From positions 8,495,000 through 8,558,999 of the forward strand of contig NC_051098.1 in assembly GCF_901709675.1 (NCBI RefSeq): a stretch of DNA of 64,000 bases, written 5' to 3'. Under the pieces are notes generated by a model. That model made no database searches, was not told the DNA's origin, and saw nothing but the letters and a program-made list of their open reading frames with translations. The stretch is from Syngnathus acus (Eukaryota > Chordata > Actinopteri > Syngnathiformes > Syngnathidae). Made by a program: the position numbers and the translations under genes. Shown here piece after piece: positions 1 to 12,300 of this stretch. Each line of letters begins with the position of its first letter. Positions within the stretch are counted from its first letter, which is position 1.

Positions 1-544
1 TATATCATGTATTCAGACGGTATACTGCCTAATTACAATGTACATACTGTATAGTGAAGATGCGGGAGCTAACTAGCTGTCATGATCAGTCATCATAGTA
101 TTTACAGCCTACAGATGCCTGAAGGAATAAGAAACTCACATACATTTCATGCCTCATACTCTGTATGCGAGTGTAGTGCAAGTTATTTAACACTGGCTCG
201 ACTGTACTGTAAAAACCAAAAGTAACATTGTGTATTATAAATTATAATTATAATAATTGTATTAATAATCTATTACTGCCCCAGTTGACAACATCTTTAT
301 AGAATTGTATTCAGTTTTGCGACCTTTAAACAAATATTATTAATATGGAAAGTATGAGTCACACACACAGCTGCCTTATCATTTGTGATGAGGAAGACGA
401 AGATAATAATTAGGCAGATGTGTGTTGTCAGCAAGCTCACACAGTTAGTTTACAGTCCTCAGAGACGCCTGCGGGGAAAATTAAATGCACACACCTCACA
501 ATAATTTGTGTGCTTTGTGCTTGAGTAGCAGCTTTAGTGATGAA

Positions 545-790
545 GCAGCATCTCTTAAACATCACAACTGTACAGTATCATCCCACCAACATCACAACAC
601 CACTACATTGTATCATGACAACATAAAATAAATTCACAGTCCCAACATTGTAACACTTGTAGTTTCACAACATTCATCTGTCCGCCCGTCCCAAATATTG
701 CATGACAACATTGTAACCTAAGATCCTTGTGACATAACGTTAAACATATTTTGACAACCTTGTAACATCTTAACATTGTACGAGCACTTT
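545..790. repeat. Degenerate short-motif repeat (ACAACATTGTAAC-like)
   Basis: Variants of CATCACAAC and ACAACATTGTAAC recur many times over about 245 bp, irregularly spaced. It looks like a decayed minisatellite. It has no recognised family and no coding potential I would trust. Confidence 0.4.
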
Positions 791-890
791 TTCCACATAA
801 GTGTTTGAAAAGTGACCGGAATGTGCAGGTAAGATAAACACAAGGTCTTTGCAGCATTCGCTTACATCACGCAAGCACACTTGCGTGCCC

Positions 891-1040
<150 letters not shown>

Positions 1041-1999
1041 GGGTATGACATCACCTAAATAAATCAAGATGTAATCAGCGCGGCCCTCCACTTGGCCTCA
1101 TGGTGAGATTCAAGCCCCCCCAGGGTCACCACATGCAGAGACCCCCCCCCCCCCAGCTCAGCCATGTGAGGTCCGCATCAGCGCAACACAACCCATCAGA
1201 CAACTTTTTCCCAGGTAATTTGTCCTGTGTGTAAGGTACTGATACAGAATGGATAACTGAAATTGGCCTGTGTATTTGAACGCTACGACATAAAGTAGTG
1301 GCAATGGCATACCACAACACTAAAAAAATAAACTTGGATATTTTTTTTTTCAAAGCCAAATGTTTTACTGGATCATTTGTTCTGTATATGTCACGACAAA
1401 ATGCTGTCTCCAGCCTTTTTCACAATGCCCATCAGATAAAATCTCACACACATCACTTTAAGTATTATTTTGGCAACATTCAGGATGTTCTGGAATTTAA
1501 GGGAATACAAGGATGGCAAACAGGAAGTGGTTCATGTTCATGCGCATTTTGTGATGTTGGCACTCTGTCAAGTTTCCTGCAGTTCTATCTTCTCCAGCTC
1601 TGTGCTATTACGCAACAGGTAGAACAGAACCTCTCTGGGAGTTCTGAGTGTCCTCAGTTGTTTTGGATCAAAACGTACACACTCAGAACCTTGACCAAGA
1701 CTGACATGCGGCTGTGACACCGCAGTGACATCATAATGGGGAATTGTGGGAATCTGTGAGTAAGATGTCCATGTGGATCCACTTGACTGTGTGATTGCTG
1801 CCAGGACGGGCCCCCAAATGAGAGGCTTCATTTTGCCAGTTAGTGATATTCCCAACCAGGAATGGGGAAGCACAACATAAGGATGATGTCACCTTAGTTA
1901 TGAAAAAGAGGGACACGGATCCAATTTGACACTTAGGAAAAAGCTTCCTCCCAAAGTAGCTCACAGAATGTCATAAACGCGTCAGTTCAGATGGAAATC

Positions 2000-2004
<5 letters not shown>

Positions 2005-2042
<38 letters not shown>

Positions 2043-2046
2043 ACAC
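2005..2046. repeat. (CA)n microsatellite, short
   Basis: About 40 bp of CA repeat with two CG interruptions near its right end. Confidence 0.9.
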
Positions 2047-2217
2047 TCTTATTTGCAATCCCCACCTGGCAGCAAAAACCAAAGTGAAACCACACAAAAT
2101 AAAAGAAAATACACGACGGGCAAACAGTGAGCCGCTGTTACGCAATGAGTTACATCATTGCATATGCTGAATAAAAGTTTACAGGCTACAGTATCCATAA
2201 CTAACATTTATAATGAT

Positions 2218-2550
2218 CTTCTGATTTCAGGGTCTGAGAAGTAATAATGCTCTGATTTCTCTAGCCTTTCATGAAAACAGACTTTTTCTTTGTTTCCTCA
2301 AATTAAGACATTTACAAACATCTGCTTTTACTTTGGCGAGCAATGACCATCAATCCTACTGACATCAACTGTAGTTTAAGTGTTTTTCAATCAATAAATG
2401 ATAAAAAATAATAAAAAATAATTTATTAATTAATAGTAATCGGGGGGGAAATGTTTTTAACACAGTTTAACGCAAATAAAACTAAATCAGACTATTCGAC
2501 TAATCTATGGAATAATTGATTTCAAAAATATTTGATCGTGACAGCCCTAG
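2218..2550. mobile_element. AT-rich interspersed element, copy 1
   Basis: This stretch aligns by eye with 15420-15745. Both contain CTGATTTC, then a TTCATGAAA(A/G)CAGACT block, then ACATCTGCTTTTACTTTGG, then runs of AATAA, then a TTTAA(C/T)GCAAA block. It ends with GACAGCCCTAG, an ending typical of non-autonomous hAT-type elements in fish. The family is not assigned. It is a diverged copy with no coding capacity. Confidence 0.6.
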
Positions 2551-5112
2551 CCATCTTTACGATTATAGTCCATATTTTCAGGAGGAGGCAGTTTGTGGAA
2601 GGAGCGACACGTTCCTCTCCTTGTGGAGTGACTCGCATAAAAGCATGAGATCACAAATGGGAAAAGAATCCCTGCTCTTGCTCTCTCCCTCCCGAAGGCC
2701 TTCAGGGTCTGACAGTCCCGCCCTTCATCCTTCATTCCCACAATCTGCCTGCCCCCCTCTCCTGTTCTGGAGTCTCCACGGTAGTTCGGATAGGGTCAGG
2801 GACCTTCAGTGACAAACATTCCGAAATAGCTGAGGGGGAGGAGGACACATGGGTTAGTGGCGACCAATCAGCTCAGTCTTGAAAGGGTCTCAAGATGGGG
2901 TCAATGGTCAAAACTGTTTTAATGTGTATGTGGGGGTTTGGGAATCTTTGTAATTTGGAAAACAAACAAATGCCACGTGACTCTGAAAGTGTGTGTATGT
3001 ACGTGTGTGTGTGTGCGTGTCACGACAAAAACATGTTCCTCGGAAGTGCAGGAGGGGCTTGGATCCCGCGTCAGCGTTTGTCCGGAACATTCCGGGCCGA
3101 GGTGGTTTCAAGCTGGTGCTTCACAACAGGAAGCGGAGATGTTGTTCTTGGACTAAAACGCCCAACAGTTGTCTTTATAGTTTATTGCTTTCAAGAAATG
3201 GGCGAGATTGCACACATATAAATGCGGTAAACAAGGTCTTGGAGCAAGCAAAACACTTGCAGTCACCTAAAATGGGAAAAGCTGTGAAAAATGAGTCAAT
3301 CCACAATATACAGACCGTCTATATATTAAAAAATATATAATTTTATAGCTCCAACACATTTTAAATAACACACTCTTCAAAAGAGAGGCAAAGTGCGCAT
3401 GTTCCATTCAGTCTTTCCAGTTGAGTGTGAAAATCAACTGGAAGTCATTTGGTTCTGAGAAATTTGTGTATTGTATAAAAAGGTGAAGTCGTTTTAAAAA
3501 TGCCGCATTCGGTTCAAAATGATTCAAAAACGGGAAGTTAAGAATATGCATCACGGCTCTTTATGATGACAATACAAAAGTACAGACAGGACTTGACTGA
3601 CTATCCAAAGAGGGAAATAAGTAAATGAGGGCCGGATACCGTCTGACCTAAAACCTTCCTCAGACTTTTACGGGAAAGCTACAAGCACATTTAGCGGAAT
3701 GATGCATTGAAGAGATGACGGAGGGTGAACTCTATTGTGGGAGCATGAGGTTTGGAGTGACTCCGTTTGATTTTCTCAAGATGTACAAATAGGAAGTGCA
3801 TTATCCTTTCTTTTTGTGAACATAAGGGTACAGTTCTTTCCCCCTATGTGGGAACTTTCCAGTGTTCTGATATTTACGACACACAAGTAGACATTACGAG
3901 ATTAAGGCCTCCCGCCAGAGAGTCACGTATCAGCTATTTGAAGCCATGTCAGGATGCAGGCCAACACCTAAGTGGCTACTTTTGTTTCATCGGGTTAATC
4001 GAGATTAACTCTACCTCCATTCTCTCTTGATGTCTCATCAAGTTCCATGTTGAAATAAGGCAAAATGTAAAATAATAAAAGTGAAGTGATGTGAATATTT
4101 CACTTCCCAAATGCACTAAGCCTACATATCAACTGTAGTGCTGCTGCTTTGTACATTTGAGAAACGGGCTCCTGCATGCTCACATGACACCATCCCTAAA
4201 TGGACTGAAGAAAATGTCTACTATTTATACTGTCACCTAACTCCCTAAAGACAGCGCCCCCGCAAGATCACAGCCAGCGGCACAGGCATCCTTTGCTGAA
4301 GACAAATCTCCAAATCCCGGCCAAAGGTCTAAGAGGATTGCATGTGCTAAATATATATATATGAACACACTCTCCGCAGGTAGCGGCAGCTAAGAAGATT
4401 GGCCACCAAAGAGAATCACACACCAACCCACAGTAACAGTGAATTCACTGTTGCTGTAAAATGGGCAAAAATTGCTCCCCCGGGGAAAAAAAAACCCCAA
4501 ATAAAAAAGTGATAAAAAAAAAAAAAGAGGTAATTATTTAAATCTAAGTTATTTGTTCCCAGTTTCAACTTTTGAGCACTGATGTTCACACATACTTTAA
4601 AGAGGTGACTTCTGAGACCATTTGAACGTTGTGGCTAACCAAAACAGCAGCAAAATGTATATCTTGTATCAGATAATAATAGATCAATAGATCTTGGTGT
4701 AAATGAGTTTATTAGTGTTCCCCTGTCATTGGATCACTATACATTGTACACAACATTTGTGTGGGTGTTGTTTGATTATAAACTCCATCTGAACTTAAAT
4801 TTTGCTATACAGTAAATGTGTTTGAGTAACAATGTTCAATAAATTAATAACTTGTTTGTACCAGCAGCATGTTTACGACAAGTGGTTTTTGTGCCTAATT
4901 AATAAGTGGGTGCATAATGCACACATTGATGGTGGATAATAGTTACGTTTCAAATAATATGAATCTGGGTAGAAAGTTTATTACATTTATAAGATAAAAA
5001 AGTTAAACTCATGCAGCATATATCATACTAGTACAATGTGCATCCCAGTTTCGTCACCAAATGAGTGTAGGTTAAGTGACGACTCCAAATAGCCCAAAGG
5101 TGTTAATGTGCG

Positions 5113-5185
5113 TGCAAATGCTGCTTTGTGCGTTGCTATTGGCTGGCAGCCAGTGCAGGGTGTATCCCATTTCTCGCACCAAGTC
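5113..5185 (-). repeat. Fragment of a widespread fish interspersed repeat
   Basis: Read on the minus strand, it contains GGGATACACCCTGCACTGGC followed by TGCCAGCCAATAGC. This matches the common fish repeat phrase about a calculated area divided by house, namely TACACCCTGGACTGG(T)C(G)CCAGCCA. The same repeat occurs at 15215-15330 on the plus strand. Confidence 0.65.
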
Positions 5186-5537
5186 TGTTTAGGCTTATTG
5201 AATACTCTAAATTTAGCTTCCCGATGTAACAAACAGCCAGGGAGTGCATGTACAGTTTTCCAGGAGGAGGTGTGGAGCAGTGAAAGGAAATCTCTGAGGT
5301 GCACTCACCAGTCCCACTGGAGCCGACCCGACTAGGATGGGGCGGGGTTACAGGAAGCGGCGGTGAGGGATTGCAGTGAGAACAGGAAGCGGCCCGCACG
5401 CCGCCGTCGGGAACACAATTGAAAATGATTCTGAAATCAGAACACAACTATGTACACGCTCAAATCAGAAATATTTTTTTCTGCCACCCAGTCACAAATA
5501 AAACAGCCAGGGAGCTGCGTTGAATCTGGTTGGTGTC

Positions 5538-5543
5538 TTTATT
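5538..5543 (-). terminator. Candidate polyadenylation signal of zc3h4
   Basis: On the minus strand this reads AATAAA, about 850 bases beyond the zc3h4 stop codon at 6391. It is the clearest such signal downstream of the gene. It implies a 3' untranslated region spanning roughly 5520-6390. Transcript ends are not visible from sequence alone. Confidence 0.5.
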
Positions 5544-5770
5544 CAAATACTCACCCGGTGGTGTACAGTTAGAGAACCCACCACTATAATGGACAAGAAA
5601 AAGCTCAGATGGATTTTGTTGTCAATGCAAAGAAATGAAAGCAGATTCAGAATTTTTTTTTTACAAAACCCAACAACAAAGTGAATAGCAGAACCTAATA
5701 AAAAAAAATACATTGTGTTAAAACAACAAACGGTAAGTATGTGGAAGTATGTTTTAAGTATAAAAATAAA

Positions 5771-6055
5771 TTAAAAGGAACAATATTTTCTTTTTTTACA
5801 AAAAAAGGATCCTATTGGAGTTGGTCTCAAAACTCGTCTCCTAGTAGAACTTGGTGTGTTCTCAATGGCAAGCAGCGGTAAAACATTTGTGATTGTCACG
5901 TCGCCATCAAGAACGCCAGAGACGCAACATGAACGCTCCCATTCTGAATCGAATGATTTCTCTTCCTCTGCAGAAGGAACAACAGGAATTGGCGGTGGGG
6001 AGCTGACGACCTCATTGACACGGTTAAGGTGAGCAACGTTAAAAACTAGGGTCCT
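5771..6055 (-). other. Exon-like open frame in the presumed zc3h4 3' region
   Basis: The minus strand stays open for about 95 codons after a good acceptor-like sequence, a pyrimidine-rich tract ending TCCTCCCAG just right of 6055. I do not recognise the peptide, and it has no obvious domain. It ends in a basic stretch, KKRKYCSF, before the stop. It may be chance, a transposon fragment, or an exon of an unknown transcript overlapping the zc3h4 3' untranslated region. Confidence 0.2.
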
Positions 6056-6390
6056 CCCTGGGAGGACAGTGCACAGAAGTAGAAAAATAAATACATGTAT
6101 TGAAAAATGGAAACAAAGCTGGTTATGGGATGATGGGCAGTGGCGCTGCTGGGTTAATCCTAATAACATAAATCACAACGGTTCCGATTCCATTGTTATT
6201 CAATGTATTAGCTGGAGGTGAGACGAGTGATGTACTGAGCAAATGCTAAAACGCTGTCTGTTGTGTCCTTACTTATACAACAGTTCCTCTGTTTAAAATA
6301 GACATATAACTTTCCCACATCCCCCCAAATCTATTGCACTCATAGCGTGCGTCCATGTTGGATCAACAACATGTCAGGAGTTGACTGGCA

Positions 6391-9300
6391 TCACTGGCAG
6401 AACGGCGACGCGGTAGGATCAAAGCCCTTGAAAACGTCCTTGAGTGACCCATTGTCCTGCTCAGCGGTTGGCTGTTCCGACTGGGCCGGGCTGCTACCCC
6501 CAAACGGGCTGCTGGTCCCACCGGGTTTACCGGCCTGCTTGACCACACCAAAGAGGGTGGACACTGGGAGGTTGTGAATGCCAGCGGGCGCCTGTTCCGC
6601 CGGGGCTCCAGAAGAGGCCGGACCCCCGGTAGGGGGCCCTCCTTGTGCGGCAGAGTTGGGCGAGGGTGCAGGTTTGGGTCGGGGTCTGTTATAGCTGTTG
6701 TACCGGTCGGTGCCTTGCTCGCCGCTTTTCTCTGGCTCGGGTTGCTCCAGCGCAGACTTGCGGACAAACAAAGGCTCTTTCGGTTTTGTTTTGCTAGTTG
6801 AGGGCTCACTTTGTCGGGACTCTGAGTTGGGGGAGTTGTTGGGGCCACCGGCAGTACCGGGGCTTCCTGGTTTGTTAGTCCGTGGGTCATAGAGACTGAT
6901 GCTGCTCAGTACATTGGCACCCCCTGGTGCGCCGGGCGCCGCACTGCGTCCAGTTCCACCTGAAGAAAGAAGCCTTGGATCATAGGGAGCGATGGTGGGT
7001 GGCGAGGAACCAGATGTGGCCGCAGTAGAGGAAGAGGATTCAGGGGGTGGGGCCAGAGGTTCAGACGGCTGCTTGAGGGCCGACTTCTGTGGCTGGAGGC
7101 GAGGGTCCGTGGGACCTTTCCGTGCCATGCGAGGGTCGACAGGCTTTTCTGAGGGGGTGGCCGGAAGAGGGGGAGGTTGAGGCAGCAGCGCCAGAGGAGG
7201 AGTGGGGGTGGGTGCCGGCGGAGGGGATGAAGACTGGGAAGGGCTGGAGCTGACTGTCTTCAAGATGCGAGACAGCAGCTCAAAGTCCGGAATGGAGGAG
7301 GAGGATGGAGCGGCAGAGGGTTCTGAGGTGGGGGGTGCGACTATGGGGGGAGACTGCGAGTGGGGGTGGACAATGCGGGACAGACGTGGGTCGAGGGAGG
7401 GGACCGGAGGAATGCCAGGGGGGAGAGGAAGCAGGTCCTGTTTGGGAAGTGGGAGCGGGAGGAGGTCCTCGGGGGACCAGGTGATGGTTTTGGAGAAAGC
7501 GGGCATGTGGAGAACAATATCCTTCTTGATGTGGCTGAACTGTTGCAACTGGGAACGGGGGTCCCTCAGGGCCATTCCCATCAAGGGATCCAGAGGGATT
7601 GGAACGGGCTTGTCCCGCAGCACTCGCTCCGTCTCCTCCTCCTCCGCTGCCGGCGCTGTGAGTGGTGGCGGTTTGTAGATCAGAGGATGCTCTGCTTTAG
7701 AAACAGTGGGTTGAAGAGCGGCAGAGCTCGCAGAGGCGGCGGACAGTCGGGCGAGCCGTGGGTCCGCCGGTGGGCCCGTCGAGGGTGCGGGCGGTGCCAG
7801 GTCTGGTACGGCAGCTCGGGCCAGACGCGGGTCACGGGCCAGACGCGGGTCAGCAGGGCGTGCCTGGGGGATGCTGGTCTTGAGGCGAGGGTCGCTCGGC
7901 GTGTCCGTCTTAGGAGGAGCCTGCGTCTGCTGCCGAAGTGTCTTTAGGATGGACGTCACACTACTGCCACCATCCTCATCCTCGCTGGAGTACCAGTTAC
8001 CAGAGTCACCTGGAAACAACACAATATCCACATGACATCTGAAAAATCAGGGCGCTGTCAGGCTTAATGATCTGATCTTACATTACAATGTCCAATTTTG
8101 CACAAAGACTTAATTTCCTATTTTATTTGGTTTCTTCCCTTTTGCTTCAAGAAAAAAGCAAATGAAAATGACATTTGCACCCTTACAAATGCTGGGTTAA
8201 AAATAACCCAATTTGGGTTATAAATTGGACTGACCAACATCCTGGGTTGGTTAGCACAAAACCCAAAAGATTGGGTTGTTTTTTGCCAAACAACTCAAGG
8301 TTGGGTCAAATTGAACCAACTTCTTGGGTTGGTCCAATTTGCAAGCGTACAACTTGGCATGATTTGAGCTAACAAAGCCCCTACAAATAATCATACATGT
8401 CCTAACAAATAAATTCAAATTAGTTGATTCACCACTCATCCATAGAGTATTGTACTAATTTTGGAGGGGTTGGCCTGTGTCGGTCGTCTGATTGCCAAGT
8501 TGACAGCCCTCGGCGTATGCCTGAATCAGGGCACTCCGGCTTTCAAGACAAGAAAAATGTAAAAAAAAAAAAAAGAAAATGGCAAAGGTGTTGTCAGATA
8601 TTTACCTTCAGTGTCTCTGCACTTCGCCGAGCCTCCATCAACGCGTCGAGCTCGTTCCTCCTCCTCCTGTTGCTTCTGTTGGATTCTCATAAAGAGGACA
8701 CGCTGTGCGGGAGGGAGACGGTCCGAGACGGATATTCCTCCCTGACTTGCTCCGTTGGTGGCGTCCTCCTGGCTACTTAACTTAGCAGCACTTCCTTGAT
8801 AGTTTTCACCTAGGGGGAATTGTGACATAAGAACTCAGCAAAGGAAAGTTCACTTGAACTAGATCTGAGCCTTACAGAGGAGGTGAATGCAAGCGTGTGA
8901 CGCACATCATGCAACTTCCAACCAGACTATTCACTGGTACAGTGTTGGGACTGGCTTGCCAGGCTAGTAAAGTAAGATGTTTGGCCACATGGAATAATCA
9001 ATATAATAATAGATTCATTCGTGGCAGGTCTAATTTAAATAGGATTTTTGTGAGAAAAAAATACGGATTTTATTTAAGGGCAAATCACCCAATTCCAACA
9101 GAAAGCATTTCATTCTCAGCATTATTCTCACCCTCTTCCACCACTCCTTCCATCGTCATTCCCTCTTGATTGAAGAAAGTGTTGAAGTAGTTCCCGCCAG
9201 CCTGAGGAGGTTGCATGGCACCCCCGTGAGGAGGACAATCGCCAGATGCGAACGTGCCCATGTTCTCGGTGGGGAAGCTGGTGGGGGGCGCCCCCGGTGC

Positions 9301-12300
9301 ACCAGGTGCTGGAGTTGTTGCCTGGGTGTTGCTTGGTACCTGGCTTCTGAGGGGAAGGACCTCATAAGTGAATGCAAAACAATACGAAAACCACTTCCAA
9401 GTCAAAAGAATTATTTTCAATAACATGTTTAATGCGATTGTCGACTAAAAGTTCAATCACGATTGCTCAGGGCCCAGGTAACGACCAATCACGCAATATT
9501 AATCATAATACCGTCTTTAGAGTAGCAGGGCTGCATATTATTGTAAAGAAAAAAAGTACTTGACTGTTCAGTGAAGGGGGGAGCAATTATTTGTGTTTGC
9601 CGTTTTGTTCATCGTATGAATCCGCACAGTAACTAACTCTCACACTAAACTTATTTTACCAAAACAAGAAATTACGTGCAAAGCTGCTAACTTTTACCAT
9701 TGTTAATACTGTACTTTTTGGTCTCCCTGCTTTTGCCAGTGCTAACTCCACAAGGAGTATCGTCTGCATATATCACGGTTTCCTTTAAAATGAAGTAAAT
9801 TTGTGTGGACTCACTTAACAGCCAGTTTATGAGCCAGCTGTCCGGTTGGTTGCACTTTGATCTCAAACAAGGAGGGGATCTTCTTTCCGCCACCCCCTCC
9901 ACCACCAGTGGGCGCAGGGACCATTTGAGGGGGTTGTCCACTGGGGTTCAAGGGCGCTCCTTGGTATGGAGCTCCCTCTGGATTTGGAATGGGAGGACCA
10001 CCTGAGTTCGGAGAAGGAACCATCCCAAGACCACTGGGGGGAGCCTTGTTAGCAAGGGGTGCCTGGTTGGCAGCTGGGATGCCCCCAAAGTCACCGGATG
10101 CGGGGCCTCCAAAATCCCCTGCCCCGGCGTTGGCTTCGAGGGGTGTCGGGCGAGGGGGAGTGGGCAGTAGGCCCACTCCAGGTGGGGGTTTGGGCAGAGG
10201 GTTGATCCCCTGCTTCTTCAGCTCCTCCACCTCTTTCTCGTCCTCTGCCCCGGCCTCTGCGTCCTCAGCCAGCATCTGAACGCACAACAAAATGGAGATT
10301 ATTATTAATGTCTCTCTTCGCAAAAAGTATTGGAACAATGAGGCCTATTCTTATAGTTTTGCAGTAGAGTGACAATATTCTGGAAAAACTGATCTACTTG
10401 TTGTTTTATGATATATATAAATACAAAGGTGAAGCTTCGGTGCCAATAAACTGTCGATGAGTTGGGGAACTTAATTTGACAAAAGTAATGCTTTGCTGTT
10501 CTCTTGTGGCATCTTTAGACATGTATTAACCTTTTTAGGAAAGGTGTCAATTGCGCACAGATTTTCAAATAGTGGTGGTTTGGCGTCATCAAAATTTGTT
10601 ATAACAATTATTATTCGTGCACATGAGGATCTTACCTTGTTGAGCAGCTCCTTGGTATCGTCGTTGAGGTTTTCGTGGGAGAACATGCACTCGTCGCCAT
10701 TGACACAGTTGCCTGTGGTATGGAACAGCTTGCAGGGGAATTCGCGTGGCGTCAACGTTAAGGCAGTAATGCAAAAACGTAGTCGCTCTCAAATCAACAC
10801 TTCCAAAATTGCTGAAAGGATATCATGCATGTAAGGGCAGTGATTGGCTCGAGCACAGTAACCAGTGATATAAAACTTGCACAACTCTTTGTTCTTGGGC
10901 AACTCAATGTCGTGGCTAAAGTTGCAGTATTCCTCCTAGTGATCAAAAGAGGAAGCATTAATAAAATGACCGATATAATCAGATATAGTACATGCCTAAA
11001 AAGCAACTGATATTTTTGGGCTCACCCAGGTGCATCTGTTTTCCATGTAATACTTGCAGATGGCTTTTCCTTTTTTATCCTGGTACTTTTCGTTCTGATT
11101 CCTCTTGCCCATTCCTGATCCAGCATCACCTCCTCCGTCCTTTAAAAAAAATCTAAAGGATTTAACTTAGGGTACAGAGTACATCAAAACTATAAGGACC
11201 CTCCCCTCACACTTCATTTCCCATGGTGAATCCTCAAAGTAAAATTTTGAAGCCATGCTTTGAGAACATACCCCATTGTCCATGTCTCCATTGTTGTCGT
11301 CCTCGTGGCTGATGTCCCCTCTTCCTCGTCCTCGGCTCCTCATTTTGCCTCTCATCATGCCACGTCCTCCTTTGCCTCGACCTCTTCCACGGCCGCCTCT
11401 GCCTGGAGTATACCCAAGGAAACGTGTTCAGGGTGAGGGTGTTAAACTAAATACTCGCTTCTACAAGAGCGAAGGACTTACCTCTTCCTCTGTCTTTGGA
11501 CCTCTTGTACTGATAGTCGTCATAGTCATCTTCCCCCATGTTGTCATAATCATCATCATACTGAAGCTAAACACACAGATAAATGTCTACCACTCCTCCA
11601 CAGCAAGAGATGGACATCAAAAGCACTCACTTCCATGTCCTCCACAAAACCATCTCCATCATCGTCTCCCATTTTTCCGCCTCGTCCGCCTCTTCCTCGG
11701 CTGCCCCCTCGTCCACCTCGCCGCCCGCCCCTCATTCCACCTCGACCCCTCATGTTCCTCATGCGACCACGACCTCCAATAAGAAAAGGATGAAATTCAC
11801 TCAAAAACAGTAATGTCTCCATTCCTGACAACAGCTCATCAACATAAATCGAAATCTTCAGCCTTGTTGAGCGGCAGATTTGATGCCAAGTGCATCACTG
11901 AGCCTTCTTCCAAGAATGTCAACTGCTGAAAGTGTCTGCATGCAGATTTTCACTCTGATCCTTACGATTTCAAGCTGTTTTCTTTAAATTTACTGTTCAT
12001 AAAATACCTTAACATATGATACATATACCGCCCAAAAATATATTTTTCTCTGCAGAGAAACAATATCCATGCTGTTTCTTGATGTGTCTATTATTTCTAA
12101 GACCTTTAAATGTAAAATTTAGTGACCTATTTTTTTTGAGAAGGCCTTCATTTAAAAAAAAAATATATATATATTTTACATTTTCTGTGTTGTATTTGTG
12201 TTCATGGTTTAATGTGACGCGCCGCATGTTTAATCATCAAGCAAAAGCACAAATGAAAATATGGCTAAACTATTACTAACAAATTTTCTTTTCGTCTCCC

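Noticed and set aside
6574-7947. Long plus-strand open frames opposite the last zc3h4 exon
   Set aside because: They mirror the GC-rich, proline-rich coding exon on the minus strand. No splice or start context supports them.
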